64,000 bases of DNA, taken from NCBI RefSeq assembly GCF_003258595.1, contig NZ_QHHQ01000001.1, positions 496,001 to 560,000 on the forward strand. Direction: 5' to 3'. The stretch comes from Acuticoccus sediminis. GTDB taxonomy: Bacteria; Pseudomonadota; Alphaproteobacteria; Rhizobiales; Amorphaceae. The notes beneath the pieces were generated by a model that made no database searches, was not told the origin of the DNA, and saw only the letters and a program-made list of their open reading frames with translations. Position numbers and translations under genes: made by a program. Within the stretch, counting starts at the first letter, position 1, and each line of letters begins with the position of its first letter. This document shows, piece after piece, positions 9,113-18,098 of the stretch.

Positions 9113-10060
9113 TTAAGCGAACAGGATCGAAGCCATCTTCCGACGGCCCGCCACTGTGGCGGGGTCCTTCGGTCCCCAGGCCTCGAAGAAATCCATGAGC
9201 TCCTTGCGGGCCGCGCCCTCGTTCCACTCCCGGTCACGGCGCAGAATCTCGATCAGCGCAGCGACCGCCGCGGCCTTGTCGCCCTTGCCGGCGAGCGCCA
9301 CGGCGAGATCCAGACGCGCCTGATGATCGTTCGGGTCCGCGTCGACCTTCGCCTGGAGGTCGGCCGTGCCGCCGAGCGCCGCGGCCTGATCGGCGAGCCC
9401 GATCGCCTTGCCGAGACTTTCGATGGCCGGGTCGGACCGCATCTCGTCCGGGATCTGGCTGAAGAGGTCCTTCGCCGCCTCGATGTCGCCGGACATGACG
9501 CTGACCATCCCGAGGCCCGCGATCGCCGGGGCGTTTTCCGGATCACGCTGCAGCACCTCGGAGTAGAGCATCGTCGCCTGCTCGAACTGGCCGGCCTCGA
9601 GGGCGGCCGCGGCCTCCTCCATCAGCTCGGCCACGCCGTCGGTCGCGGGACCGGCGATGCGCTCAAGGAAGGTACGGATCTGGCCCTCGGTCTGCGCGCC
9701 GACGAAGCCGTCCATCGGCTGGCCGTTGCGGAACGCGATCACCGCCGGAATCGAGCGGATGCCGAGCTGGCCGGCGATCTCCGGATGCTCGTCGATGTTC
9801 ATCTTCACGAGCTTCACGGCGCCCTTGAAGGCCTTCACGGCCTTCTCGAGGATCGGGGCGAGCTGCTTGCAGGGGCCGCACCACGGGGCCCAGAAGTCGA
9901 CGAGCACCGGAACCTCGCGCGACGCCTCCACGACATCCTTCATGAAGGTCTGCGTGGTGGTGTCGACAACGTCGCCGCCCGAGGTCGCCGCCGGCTGCCC
10001 CGGGGTGGAGGAAATTTCTAGTCCGCTGGGACCCAGGAGGGTGCTCATACGTTGTCCCAT
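9113..10060 (-). CDS. cnoX: Thioredoxin-TPR protein, CnoX/YbbN-like chaperedoxin
   Basis: A 315-residue protein with an N-terminal thioredoxin domain (about 30-140, active site W60-C61-G-P-C64) and C-terminal TPR-like repeats (about 150-300). E. coli CnoX guards oxidation-prone substrates and hands them to GroEL or DnaK. Unlike E. coli CnoX, this protein keeps both active-site cysteines, so it should be redox-active. The start is either the ATG at 10060 (AGAAGG just upstream) or the ATG at 10048 (begins MSTLL, common in relatives). It is followed by the LON-domain and Trm112 genes. Confidence 0.9.
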   Translation of the reverse strand: MGQRMSTLLGPSGLEISSTPGQPAATSGGDVVDTTTQTFMKDVVEASREVPVLVDFWAPWCGPCKQLAPILEKAVKAFKGAVKLVKMNIDEHPEIAGQLGIRSIPAVIAFRNGQPMDGFVGAQTEGQIRTFLERIAGPATDGVAELMEEAAAALEAGQFEQATMLYSEVLQRDPENAPAIAGLGMVSVMSGDIEAAKDLFSQIPDEMRSDPAIESLGKAIGLADQAAALGGTADLQAKVDADPNDHQARLDLAVALAGKGDKAAAVAALIEILRRDREWNEGAARKELMDFFEAWGPKDPATVAGRRKMASILFA

Positions 10061-10126
10061 TCGCCTTCTGTTTAAGGAAACATGGGCTCGCGCCCGTACA
10101 AGACAATCGGTCTTCGGGGGAAACTA

Positions 10127-10663
10127 TTACGCCGCTTGGTCCGGCGCCGGAAGCGCGAGGACGGCGGGTTCGTGCCCCGAGCGGCGCAGGATCTCGAACA
10201 GATCGTCTCGCGCCAGCGTGACGGTCGCCGTGTTGCGCAGCGGATGGACGTTGATCAGGTCCGCCGCGTCCAGCGCCTCGTGAAAAACGCAGGCGACCTC
10301 ACCCGCGTCGTCGTTGATCAGCGCCAGCGGCGTCACCGATCCGGGCGTGACACCCAGCATCGCGACCATCGCTTCCGCCGAGCCGAAGCTGACGCGACCT
10401 TTCGCCCCAAGCACCGTATGGATGCGCTTGAGGTCGATCGACGCGTCCTCGGGGGCGGTGACCAGGAAGTATTTCCCCTTCTTGTCCTTCAGGAAGAGGT
10501 TCTTGGTGTGGAGGCCGTCGATGGTGCCGCGCAGCTCCACCGCGTCTCCCACGGTGAAGGCGGCCTCGTGCTCCACGGTCGGCGGGTCGATGCCGAGCGC
10601 GGAGAAGGCTTCGGCCAGGCGGTCGAAGCCCCTCGGTGCCGCCGGCGCGTCTCCTGCGCTCAA
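10127..10663 (-). CDS. proX: Prolyl-tRNA editing protein, ProXp/YbaK family
   Basis: Trans-editing deacylase of the YbaK/ProX family that hydrolyses mischarged (mainly alanyl) tRNA-Pro. The family signatures [10 protein letters not shown] and [16 protein letters not shown] are present. The predicted start is the TTG at 10663-10661, which overlaps the stop of the FAD subunit gene as TTGA; GAAGG lies just upstream. This gives 178 residues, close to the family norm of about 170. It therefore reads as the last, translationally coupled cistron of the coxG-coxS-coxM operon, an odd functional pairing. The start is less certain than the identity. Confidence 0.88.
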   Translation of the reverse strand: MSAGDAPAAPRGFDRLAEAFSALGIDPPTVEHEAAFTVGDAVELRGTIDGLHTKNLFLKDKKGKYFLVTAPEDASIDLKRIHTVLGAKGRVSFGSAEAMVAMLGVTPGSVTPLALINDDAGEVACVFHEALDAADLINVHPLRNTATVTLARDDLFEILRRSGHEPAVLALPAPDQAA

Positions 10664-11457
10664 CCGGCCTTCGCGACCGCGCGGGCCGCCAGCACCGTGA
10701 CGAGATGCGCGCGGTACTCCGCCGAGCCGTGGATGTCGGCGAGCATCATGTCGGGGTCGACCTTGATGCCGGACACCGCGTCGGGCGACCAGTTGGCCTT
10801 CAGCGCCTCTTCCATCTCGGTGACGCGGAAGACGCCGTCGTTGCCCGAACCGGTGACCGCGACGCGCGGCCCGTCGGCGGTGAGCGCCACGAACACGGAG
10901 CACAACGAGTAGCGCGAGGCCGGGTTGCGGAACTTCTCGTAGGCCGCCTTCTGCGGGACCGGGAAGGCGATCCGGACGATGATCTCGTCCTCGTCGAGCG
11001 CCGTCTCGAACATGCCCTTGAAGAACTCGTCCGCGGTGTAGGTGCCCTTGGAGGTGGTCACCGTGGCGCCGAGGCCGAGGAGCGCGGCCGGGTAGTCCGC
11101 CGCCGGGTCGTTGTTGGCGACCGAGCCGCCCATCGTGCCCATGTTGCGCACCGCCGGATCGCCGATGGTCGCGGCGAGGCCCGACAGGACCGGCAGGACG
11201 CGGTTGATGTCGGCCGACGTCGCGACCTCGGAGTGGGTCGAGGCGGCGCCGACGACGACGGTGTCGCCCTCGACGGAGATGCCCTTCAGCTCCGGGATCC
11301 TGGTCACGTCGATGACGTCGGTCGGCGCGGCGAGGCGCTGCTTCATGGTGGCGATCAGGGTCTGACCGCCGCCCAGGAACTTGCCGTCCTCGGAGGCCGC
11401 GAGCCTCGCGACCGCGTCGTCGAGCGACGTCGCCTTGGCGTACTTCGTCTGGTACAT
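10660..11457 (-). CDS. coxM: FAD-binding subunit of a molybdenum hydroxylase (CoxM/XdhB-like)
   Basis: A 265-residue medium subunit of the xanthine dehydrogenase/CO dehydrogenase family. It binds FAD and passes electrons between the 2Fe-2S subunit and the acceptor. The FAD motifs [11 protein letters not shown] (about residues 30-40) and [14 protein letters not shown] (about 105-120) match the family. It starts 3 bases after coxS ends and its stop overlaps proX. No large molybdopterin-binding subunit gene is present nearby, so the substrate is unknown; the name CoxM marks similarity, not proof of CO oxidation. Confidence 0.92.
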   Translation of the reverse strand: MYQTKYAKATSLDDAVARLAASEDGKFLGGGQTLIATMKQRLAAPTDVIDVTRIPELKGISVEGDTVVVGAASTHSEVATSADINRVLPVLSGLAATIGDPAVRNMGTMGGSVANNDPAADYPAALLGLGATVTTSKGTYTADEFFKGMFETALDEDEIIVRIAFPVPQKAAYEKFRNPASRYSLCSVFVALTADGPRVAVTGSGNDGVFRVTEMEEALKANWSPDAVSGIKVDPDMMLADIHGSAEYRAHLVTVLAARAVAKAG

Positions 11458-11460
11458 CGC

Positions 11461-11949
11461 TTACTCCGCCGCCATCGGGGTGGCCTTCATCTCGGAGGCC
11501 GCCGCGTCGATCGCCTTGACGATGTTGTGGTAGCCCGTGCAGCGGCAGATGTTGCCCTCGAGCTCCTTGCGGATCGTCTCCTCGTCGAGCCCCTCGGGGT
11601 GACGCTTCACGATGTCGACCGCCATCATGATCATGCCCGGCGTGCAGAAACCGCACTGCAGGCCGTGATGGGTGCGGAAGGCCTCCTGCATCGGGTGCAG
11701 CGTATCGCCCTTCGCGAGGCCTTCGATCGTGGTGATCTCGGCACCGTCCACCTGCGCCGCGAACACGGTGCAGGACTTCACCGCCTTGCCGTCGATGTGG
11801 ACGGTGCAGGCTCCGCACTGCGACGTGTCGCAGCCGACGTGGGTGCCGGTGAGGCCGAGATGCTCGCGAATGAACTCGACCAGAAGCGTCCGGTCTTCCA
11901 CCTCGCGCGAGACCGCACGGCCGTTCACCGTCAGTTTGACTTCGCTCAT
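11461..11949 (-). CDS. coxS: 2Fe-2S subunit of a molybdenum hydroxylase (CoxS-like)
   Basis: A 162-residue small subunit with two [2Fe-2S] clusters: a plant-ferredoxin-type site ([13 protein letters not shown] plus a later Cys in VKSC) and the C-terminal helical site (QCGFCTPG and CRCTGY). It transfers electrons from the molybdenum cofactor of the large subunit to the FAD subunit. GAGGGGAG before the ATG at 11949 sets the start. Gene order on the minus strand is coxG-coxS-coxM-proX; coxL is missing. Confidence 0.94.
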   Translation of the reverse strand: MSEVKLTVNGRAVSREVEDRTLLVEFIREHLGLTGTHVGCDTSQCGACTVHIDGKAVKSCTVFAAQVDGAEITTIEGLAKGDTLHPMQEAFRTHHGLQCGFCTPGMIMMAVDIVKRHPEGLDEETIRKELEGNICRCTGYHNIVKAIDAAASEMKATPMAAE

Positions 11950-11996
11950 CGCTCCCCTCGCTCTCAGGCGCCCGACGCCTTTAGCGTTATTCCAAC

Positions 11997-12722
11997 TTAG
12001 CTCAGGACTACCAGAACTAAGATGACGGCCGCAAACGCTAGTACGCCCCAAAAGAAGGCACCGCCCCAGAAGCGATTGGCGGACGCAGCCTCGAGTTGCG
12101 TCTCGATGCTGTCCTCGGGGTGAAGCGCCTCGATCGCTGCCACGCCGCCGTCCTCGAATTCCTCACGGGCCATTTCCACCCGCTCGGCCGACGGTTCGAC
12201 GCGTCCCGCCGTCGCCGCCATCACGGCCGGGTCGACCGGCGCGTCCGCCCCGGCGGCGACCGGGCCCGCCGTGCCGGCCGCGGGCCCGCTGAGCATGGCG
12301 GAGAGCTGCTCGAAGAAGTCCGCGGCGTATTTCTTCGCGGTCGTGTCGACGAGGCGCGATCCGAGCTGGGCGAGCTTGCCGCCCACCTTGGCGTCGACCG
12401 CGTAGGCGAGGATCGTGGCGTCGCCGTCCTCGGTCAGCGTGACGTCGGCCTTGCCCTTGGCAAAGCCCGCGACGCCGCCCTTGCCCTCGCCCTGAATCGT
12501 GTAGCGTTCCGGCGCGACGGGATTCACGATCTCGACGTCGGCGTCGAACGTCGCCTTGACGGGCCCCACCTTGGCCTGAACCCTCGCGACCATCTTGTGG
12601 TCGTCCACCTTCTCGAGGGTCTGGCAGCCCTTGATGCAGTTCTTCAGGATTTCGGGGTCGTGCAGCGCGTCCCACACCACCTTGCGCGGGGCCGGGATGC
12701 GGTGTTCGCCGGTGAGTTCCAT
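11997..12722 (-). CDS. coxG: CoxG family SRPBCC protein with C-terminal membrane anchor
   Basis: A 241-residue protein. The first ~150 residues form an SRPBCC/CoxG domain beginning [20 protein letters not shown]; a low-complexity Ala/Pro/Val linker follows, and the last ~20 residues are a hydrophobic helix. CoxG proteins recruit CO-dehydrogenase-type enzymes to the membrane and in mycobacteria carry quinone to the enzyme. Placement just before coxS supports a role in coupling this hydroxylase to the respiratory chain. TGGAGA precedes the start. Confidence 0.88.
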   Translation of the reverse strand: MELTGEHRIPAPRKVVWDALHDPEILKNCIKGCQTLEKVDDHKMVARVQAKVGPVKATFDADVEIVNPVAPERYTIQGEGKGGVAGFAKGKADVTLTEDGDATILAYAVDAKVGGKLAQLGSRLVDTTAKKYAADFFEQLSAMLSGPAAGTAGPVAAGADAPVDPAVMAATAGRVEPSAERVEMAREEFEDGGVAAIEALHPEDSIETQLEAASANRFWGGAFFWGVLAFAAVILVLVVLS

Positions 12723-13022
12723 AGCTCGGTCTCCAGTGACAGCGGCCGCCGAACGGCGCCGCGCGGGCCACGCCCCCGGCGAGGCGCGTGGGCGGGCGTT
12801 TGCGGCGACATTGCCCGGTTCGGGGCGACCTCTCAACCATTCCTGCATGATGCGGTTCATCGGCCGCGGCGGGCACCACCACCGGCGATCCGCCCCGGCG
12901 CCCGATTCGCGCTGCCGGAACCGGTCATGGCGGTCGCGCGCGGGCGGTTTTCCTCGCGTCGGCGCATCGTCTCGCCGCTCAGACCGATTCAATCGGAGCG
13001 GATGATGCGCTAGGGAAGGCGG
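12723..13022. other. Divergent intergenic region with imperfect palindrome
   Basis: Exactly 300 bases separate coxG (minus) from the methyltransferase gene (plus). The right end holds a nested dyad at about 12962-13011: outer arms GCGCATC/GATGCGC, a middle pair CGCTC/GAGCG and inner arms CCGATT/AATCGG around one base. It ends 12 bases before the methyltransferase start and just ahead of its GGGAAGG ribosome-binding site, so it may act as an operator or RNA hairpin. I see no gene and no convincing promoter in the rest. Confidence 0.5.
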
Positions 13023-13883
13023 ATGACACTCTCTGTCCTCATCGCCGACCCCTGGGACGGCTACGCGCTCCTCGACTCCGGCGGCGGCCGCAAGCTGGAG
13101 CAGTACGGCGACGTGCGCCTCGTGCGTCCGGAGCCGCAGGCCATGTGGCATCCCTCGGAGCCCGACCTGTGGGATACCGCCGACACCCGCTTCGAGGGCA
13201 CCGACGAGGACGACGGCCCCGGACGCTGGAGCGACCCGGTGGGCGACTTCACCGTACCCATCGGCCCGGCGCGGATGATCTGCCGGCTCGGCAGCAACCA
13301 CCACCCCGGCCTCTTCCCCGAGCAGCGCCCCCACTGGGACAACGCCGTCGCGGCGCTCAGGGGCTACGAGGGCGCCGAGGTCCTCAACCTCTTCGGCTAT
13401 ACCGGCGCGGCCTCCCTCCTCCTCGCCGCGGCGGGGGCGAAGGTGACGCACATCGACGCCTCCAAGAAGGCGATCGCCTGGGCGCGGGAAAACCAGGAGG
13501 CCTCCGGACTTCAGGATGCGCAGGTCCGCTGGATCTGCGAGGATGCCTCCAAGTTCGTCGCCCGCGAGGTGCGGCGCGGCCGGCACTATCAGGGCATCCT
13601 GCTCGACCCGCCCAAGTTCGGCCGCGGCCCCAAGAACGAAGTCTGGAACCTGTTCGATGACCTGCCGCCCCTCATGGCCGACGTCAGTGCGATCACCGCG
13701 CCGGACGCACGCTTCGTGATCCTGACCGCCTACGCGATCCGCGCCTCCGCGCTCGCCGTCGGCCGGCTCATGGAGGAGGTGATGGCCCCGCACGGGGGCT
13801 CGGTCGAGGCCGGCGAGCTGGCGTTGCGCGAGCGCACCGGCCGGCTGCTGCCCACGTCCATGTTCGCGGTGTGGCGCCCGTGA
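13023..13883 (+). CDS. Class I SAM-dependent methyltransferase, RlmI/RlmK-like
   Basis: A 286-residue methyltransferase of the RlmI-like RNA methyltransferase group. The SAM-binding motif I is VLNLFGYTGAASLLLA (about residues 121-136), the acidic motif II is VTHIDASKKAI, and the catalytic-region motif IV is LLDPPKFGRG. It lacks an N-terminal PUA domain. The target is probably rRNA, inferred from the family and from overlap with a second RNA methyltransferase gene. The stop overlaps the next start as GTGA. Confidence 0.85.
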   Translation: MTLSVLIADPWDGYALLDSGGGRKLEQYGDVRLVRPEPQAMWHPSEPDLWDTADTRFEGTDEDDGPGRWSDPVGDFTVPIGPARMICRLGSNHHPGLFPEQRPHWDNAVAALRGYEGAEVLNLFGYTGAASLLLAAAGAKVTHIDASKKAIAWARENQEASGLQDAQVRWICEDASKFVAREVRRGRHYQGILLDPPKFGRGPKNEVWNLFDDLPPLMADVSAITAPDARFVILTAYAIRASALAVGRLMEEVMAPHGGSVEAGELALRERTGRLLPTSMFAVWRP

Positions 13884-14683
13884 GCGGCCCGCGGTCCGGC
13901 AGCGTCAAGCACGTCACGTCGACGGCGAACCCGCTGATGAAGGCCGTGCGGGCGCTGCATCAGCGCAAGGCGCGGGTGGAGAGCGGCCTGTTCCTCGCCG
14001 AGGGCCACAAGCTCGTCATCGACGCGCTCGCGGCGGGCTGGACGCCCACCATGATCGTCGCGATGGAACCGGCGACGGCCGCCGTGTCCGAGCTGGCCGC
14101 CCGCGTCCGGGCGCTGGGGGCCGATGTCGTCTTCGCCAACGCGGCGGTGATGGAGAAGGTCGCCCGGCGGGAGAACCCGCAGACCGTCATCGGCGTCTTC
14201 GAGCAGCACCTCGCCGACCCGGCCAAGATGGCGGAGGGCACGATCATCGCCCTCGAGGAGCCGCGCGATCCCGGCAATGTCGGCACCATCATCCGCACCG
14301 CGGATGCGCTCGGCGCCGCCGGCGTCATCCTCATCGGATCGAGCGCGGACCCGTTCGGCGTCGAGGCGGTACGCGCCACGATGGGGTCGATCTTCCACGT
14401 CCCCCTCGCCCGCGTGGAGCGCGAGGACTTCGTGCGCTTCGCCGCCCGGCGCGCGGGTCCGCTGATCGGCACCCACCTCGCCGGAAGCGTCGACATCCGC
14501 ACCGTCGAGCCGTCCGGATCGCAGATCCTCCTCATGGGCACCGAGCAGTCGGGCCTCACCGAAGAACTCGCCGCCCGCTGCGACGTGCTGGTGCGCATTC
14601 CGATGGCGGGCAAGGCCGATTCCTTCAATCTTGCCATCGCGACGGCGATCGGGCTCTATGAACTCAGGCGCCCAACACTTTGA
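13880..14683 (+). CDS. TrmH/SpoU family RNA 2'-O-methyltransferase
   Basis: SPOUT-class RNA ribose methyltransferase, 267 residues from the GTG at 13880 that overlaps the previous stop; a GTG at 13871 is an alternative. The N-terminal substrate-binding domain (about 1-100) is followed by the knotted catalytic domain, with motifs LEEPRDPGNVGTIIRTADALG (motif 1; only the Asn-Val-Gly-Thr core is diagnostic), LLMGTEQSGL (motif 2) and IPMAGKADSFNLAIATAI (motif 3). Whether it modifies rRNA (RlmB-like) or tRNA is undecided. Confidence 0.9.
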   Translation: MSGPRSGSVKHVTSTANPLMKAVRALHQRKARVESGLFLAEGHKLVIDALAAGWTPTMIVAMEPATAAVSELAARVRALGADVVFANAAVMEKVARRENPQTVIGVFEQHLADPAKMAEGTIIALEEPRDPGNVGTIIRTADALGAAGVILIGSSADPFGVEAVRATMGSIFHVPLARVEREDFVRFAARRAGPLIGTHLAGSVDIRTVEPSGSQILLMGTEQSGLTEELAARCDVLVRIPMAGKADSFNLAIATAIGLYELRRPTL

Positions 14684-14798
14684 TGCCGGCCGCCATCACA
14701 GAGATTTCAATCCATTTTCTGCCATTTTTAAGAGACATCGAGTCCGGATAGCGCATAGTCCCGCCCGACCCGCCGATGCCAATTCATGTGATTGACTC

Positions 14799-16316
14799 AT
14801 GGCCCCTGCCCTTACGTTCGACACGATCTACTTCTTCGGCGGAAGTCTGACCGACTCCGGCAACTTCTACGCCGCCACCGAAGCGGTCTCACGCAAGGCT
14901 GTGCCTCTTACGTCGGCCGGCTACGCGGAGCAGTTCTCCAACGGACCGGTCTACGCCGACCTGGTACCGGGCCTCCTCGGCGTCGCCGGGGGCGAGGAGA
15001 CGAACTACGCCGTCGGCGGCGCCCGCATCCTCGCCGACCGCACGATCGAGGACGTGATCGGCCGCTTCGCCGTCCGCCCCGACGCGACGGAGGAGGATCT
15101 CGCCTACGGGGTGGACTATCCGAGCGAGATCGAGCGCTTCGTCGCCGACCACGGGGGCGAGGACCTCTCCAACGTCGCCATCTCGATCTTCGTCGGCTCC
15201 AACGACCTGCGCGAGTTCCGGCCGCCGCGCGGCACCCTCGAGGCGAAGCTCGCCGCCGCGCACGACTTCGGCGTCGCCCTCGCCGACGCGATGCTGGAGG
15301 AGACCGCGCCGGCGATCGACCTCGGCGTCGGCACGGTGATCTTCAACACGCTGCCCGATTCCGGCGTCTTCCCCGTCACCCGCTACGAGCGGCCCAACGA
15401 CAGCCTCATCAGCGACGCCGTGGTCGCCGCCTACAACGAGACGCTCGCCTCGATCGCCGAAGACCTCGAGGACATGGGCACCACCGCCGTGGTCGTCCAC
15501 CTCGACGTCCTGTTCGAGGAGGTGACCGGCGACGCGGCGTCCTTCAACTTCCGCGACCCCGGCATCTCGGTCTATCTCGGCGGCGGCAAGGCCCCGATTC
15601 CGAATTTCGGCGCGCGCAACATCCCGCAGGACCAGCTCATCTTCTTCGACCTGGTCCACCCGACGACGGAGATGCACGAGATCATCGCGGCCTTCGAGGC
15701 GGCGAGCCTCACGGCCAACGTCGTCATCGGCGACGCGCTCGCCAGCGACGTCACCGGCACCATGCAGTCGGACCTCTTCCTGGGCCGCGACGGCGACGAC
15801 ACGGCCGAACTCGGCCTCGGCGACGACATCGCGATCGGCGGCCTCGGCAACGATTCGCTGGTCGGCGGGCCGGGCGATAACCTCCTGATGGGCGGCGCCG
15901 GCGACGACACGGTGACCGGCGGAGGCGACGACGACATCCTCGCCGACGGGACCGGCGACGACGGGCTTGCGGGCGGCGGCGGCAACGACCTCCTGATCGT
16001 CGGCGCGGGGTCGGACACCGCGCGCGGCGGCGCCGGGGACGACGTCGTCGTCTGGACCGAGCCCTCGCTCGTCGGCGGAGACCGGCGGGGCGGCGACCAG
16101 ACGGTGCTGTGCGGCGGCGAGGGGACCGATACTTTGGTCCTGCGTGTCGCCGACGCCGGCGACGCGACATTCGACGACCCGACCGCCGTCAACGTCTTCG
16201 AGGCGCTCGGCGTCACGGCGGGGCAGTTCGAGGAGATCATCGTCGTCGAAGGCTTTGAGGAGCTTCCGATTTCCTCCGACCAGATCGCGACGGCGGACCT
16301 CTGGCACCTCATCTGA
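14799..16316 (+). CDS. Secreted GDSL esterase/lipase with RTX calcium-binding repeats (copy 1)
   Basis: A 505-residue SGNH-fold hydrolase. The nucleophile is Ser16 in FGGSLTDSGN, the block III motif is GSND (N135-D136), and the acid-base pair is D284-H287 in FFDLVHPTT. About residues 312-420 carry glycine/aspartate-rich nonapeptide repeats of the GGxGxDxUx type, which fold on calcium. There is no N-terminal signal peptide, and the C terminus ends in a hydrophobic motif (DLWHLI), as expected for type I secretion. No secretion genes are adjacent. The stop codon TGA at 14793 in frame fixes the ATG at 14799, which lacks an obvious ribosome-binding site. A tandem paralogue follows. Confidence 0.9.
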   Translation: MAPALTFDTIYFFGGSLTDSGNFYAATEAVSRKAVPLTSAGYAEQFSNGPVYADLVPGLLGVAGGEETNYAVGGARILADRTIEDVIGRFAVRPDATEEDLAYGVDYPSEIERFVADHGGEDLSNVAISIFVGSNDLREFRPPRGTLEAKLAAAHDFGVALADAMLEETAPAIDLGVGTVIFNTLPDSGVFPVTRYERPNDSLISDAVVAAYNETLASIAEDLEDMGTTAVVVHLDVLFEEVTGDAASFNFRDPGISVYLGGGKAPIPNFGARNIPQDQLIFFDLVHPTTEMHEIIAAFEAASLTANVVIGDALASDVTGTMQSDLFLGRDGDDTAELGLGDDIAIGGLGNDSLVGGPGDNLLMGGAGDDTVTGGGDDDILADGTGDDGLAGGGGNDLLIVGAGSDTARGGAGDDVVVWTEPSLVGGDRRGGDQTVLCGGEGTDTLVLRVADAGDATFDDPTAVNVFEALGVTAGQFEEIIVVEGFEELPISSDQIATADLWHLI

Positions 16317-16513
16317 CCGGCGGCCGGGCGGCCATGCCCGGAACGCCTGCCCGCGGGCCGGAAAGTCCTCCCGGCTAACGGCGGCGCGAAAATCCGGACT
16401 GCCGCGGATGAGACCAATCCGCGGTCTCGCGCGTTGAGGCTCTGCAGCCGGCAGACGTTCCATCCCCCATCGCATCGCGTCGGCCGCCAGAACAATAATG
16501 GAGCCGCCCCGTC

Positions 16514-18043
16514 ATGCGTACCCCGCTCACATTCGACGAGATCGTCTATTTCGGCGCCAGCTATACCGATAGCGGCGCCTTTTTCGAGGCGTCCGAGAAG
16601 GTCGCCATCGTACCGATCCCATTCGAAGCCGCCGGCTACGACCACCAGTTCTCGAACGGTCCGGTCTATGCCGACCTGGTGCCGGGCCTCATCGGCGTGA
16701 CGGGTGGCGAGGACCTGAACTATGCCGTCGGCGGCGCGCGGATCTCCGACAACCGGAACATCGAGGACCTCATCGGCGGCACCGTCGACCTGAACCCCTT
16801 CGCCGACGAGGACGACCTCAATTTCGGCGTCGACTACCGTCACGAGGTGGCGCGCTACCTCAACTCCGGCAATGCGGACGGCGATCTGTCGAACGTGGCC
16901 GCCTCGATCTACATCGGCAACAACGACACGCGCGAGTTCGAGATCCCTGACGGCACCCACGCCGAGATCTTCGCGGCGGCGGAGGACTACGGCCGGCAGC
17001 TCGCCAACTCGCTCCTGGTCCAGACCCGCCCGCTGCTCCGGGCCGGGGTCGAGACGCTGATCTTCAACAATCTCTCCAACGTCGAGGTATTCCCCGCCTC
17101 GAACGCCAGCAGCGACTTTATCGTCAATGTCGGCGACCACATCGTCGAGGCGTTCAACACCGCCCTCGAGACCATCGCCGACCGCATCGAGACGCGCGGC
17201 TTCGCGACCACCGAGCTCATCGATCTCGGCCTGATCCTCGAGGAGGTGACACGGGACGCCTCCAGCTTCCGGTTCCGGGACGCCGACCTCGCGGTGAACT
17301 TCGGCGAAGGCTCGACGCCGGTGCCGAACCCGGCCGCCCGGGACATCCCGGTGGATCAGATCGCCTTCTTCGACCAGGTCCACCCGACCACCGAGTTCCA
17401 CCAGATCATCGCCGCCTACCAGGCCGAGAGCCTGACCTCCAACGTGATCGTCGGCACCGACGACAACGACCCCGACCTCATGGGCACGCGCGGCGACGAC
17501 TTCGTCATCGGCCTCGACGGGCGCGACACCATCATCCTGGACGGCGGCAACGATGTCGCGATGGGCGGCCGCGGCGACGACGTCATCGACGGCGGTGCCG
17601 GTTCCGACCTCATCATCGGCGGCTCCGGCAACGACCAGCTCGTCGGCGGCGGGCGGATCGACATCATCGCCGATGGTGACGGCGACGACGCGGTGCAGGG
17701 CGGTGACGGCGGCGACCTCATCCTCGCCGGTGCGGGCAACGACACGATCCGCGGCGGCGACGGGCGCGACTTCTTCGTCTTCACCGACCCGGAGCTTCTG
17801 GGCCGCAACCGCGGCGACGACCATACGGTGATCGTCGGCAACGGCGGCGTCGACACGCTCTTCCTCGCGGTCGAGGACGCGTCGGAGTTCGACGTCGACC
17901 CGAACGCCACCGTCCACGATTTCGGCGATCTCGGCCTCACCGTCGGTCAGGTCGAGAACATCGTCGTCGTCGAGGGGCTCGACTTCGAGATCAACGCCCG
18001 CTCGGCCCAGTTCGCCGAGGCCGATCTCTGGCACCTCGTCTGA
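16514..18043 (+). CDS. Secreted GDSL esterase/lipase with RTX calcium-binding repeats (copy 2)
   Basis: A 509-residue paralogue of the preceding gene, with the same plan: SGNH hydrolase domain (nucleophile Ser16 in FGASYTDSG; block III IGNNDTREF; D/H in FFDQVHPTT) and RTX repeats at about residues 315-420, ending DLWHLV. The nucleophile block has drifted from GGSL to GASY and block III from GSND to GNND, so substrate preference may differ. GGAG lies 10 bases before the ATG. The pair arose by tandem duplication, since divergence is spread over the whole length. Secretion by a type I system encoded elsewhere is inferred. Confidence 0.9.
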   Translation: MRTPLTFDEIVYFGASYTDSGAFFEASEKVAIVPIPFEAAGYDHQFSNGPVYADLVPGLIGVTGGEDLNYAVGGARISDNRNIEDLIGGTVDLNPFADEDDLNFGVDYRHEVARYLNSGNADGDLSNVAASIYIGNNDTREFEIPDGTHAEIFAAAEDYGRQLANSLLVQTRPLLRAGVETLIFNNLSNVEVFPASNASSDFIVNVGDHIVEAFNTALETIADRIETRGFATTELIDLGLILEEVTRDASSFRFRDADLAVNFGEGSTPVPNPAARDIPVDQIAFFDQVHPTTEFHQIIAAYQAESLTSNVIVGTDDNDPDLMGTRGDDFVIGLDGRDTIILDGGNDVAMGGRGDDVIDGGAGSDLIIGGSGNDQLVGGGRIDIIADGDGDDAVQGGDGGDLILAGAGNDTIRGGDGRDFFVFTDPELLGRNRGDDHTVIVGNGGVDTLFLAVEDASEFDVDPNATVHDFGDLGLTVGQVENIVVVEGLDFEINARSAQFAEADLWHLV

Positions 18044-18052
18044 GGTGCCGGC

Positions 18053-18080
18053 GGCGCCGCGGCCGATGGCCGGCGGCGCC
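18053..18080. terminator. Bidirectional hairpin between convergent genes
   Basis: GGCGCCGCGGCC (18053-18064) pairs with 18068-18080, with one bulged G and a 3-base loop. It fills most of the 55-base gap between the second GDSL gene and gshB, which converge here. There is no T-run, so termination would rest on stem strength alone. Confidence 0.45.
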
Positions 18081-18098
18081 CCGTCGCCCTGACGCGGT

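Noticed and set aside
10660-12722. Functional carbon monoxide dehydrogenase locus
   Set aside because: The large CoxL subunit with its active-site loop is missing, so CO oxidation cannot be claimed.
15770-16060. DNA repeats resembling a tandem array
   Set aside because: They are codons of the glycine/aspartate RTX repeats of the GDSL protein, with irregular spacing, so not a CRISPR or minisatellite. The same holds for 17480-17770.
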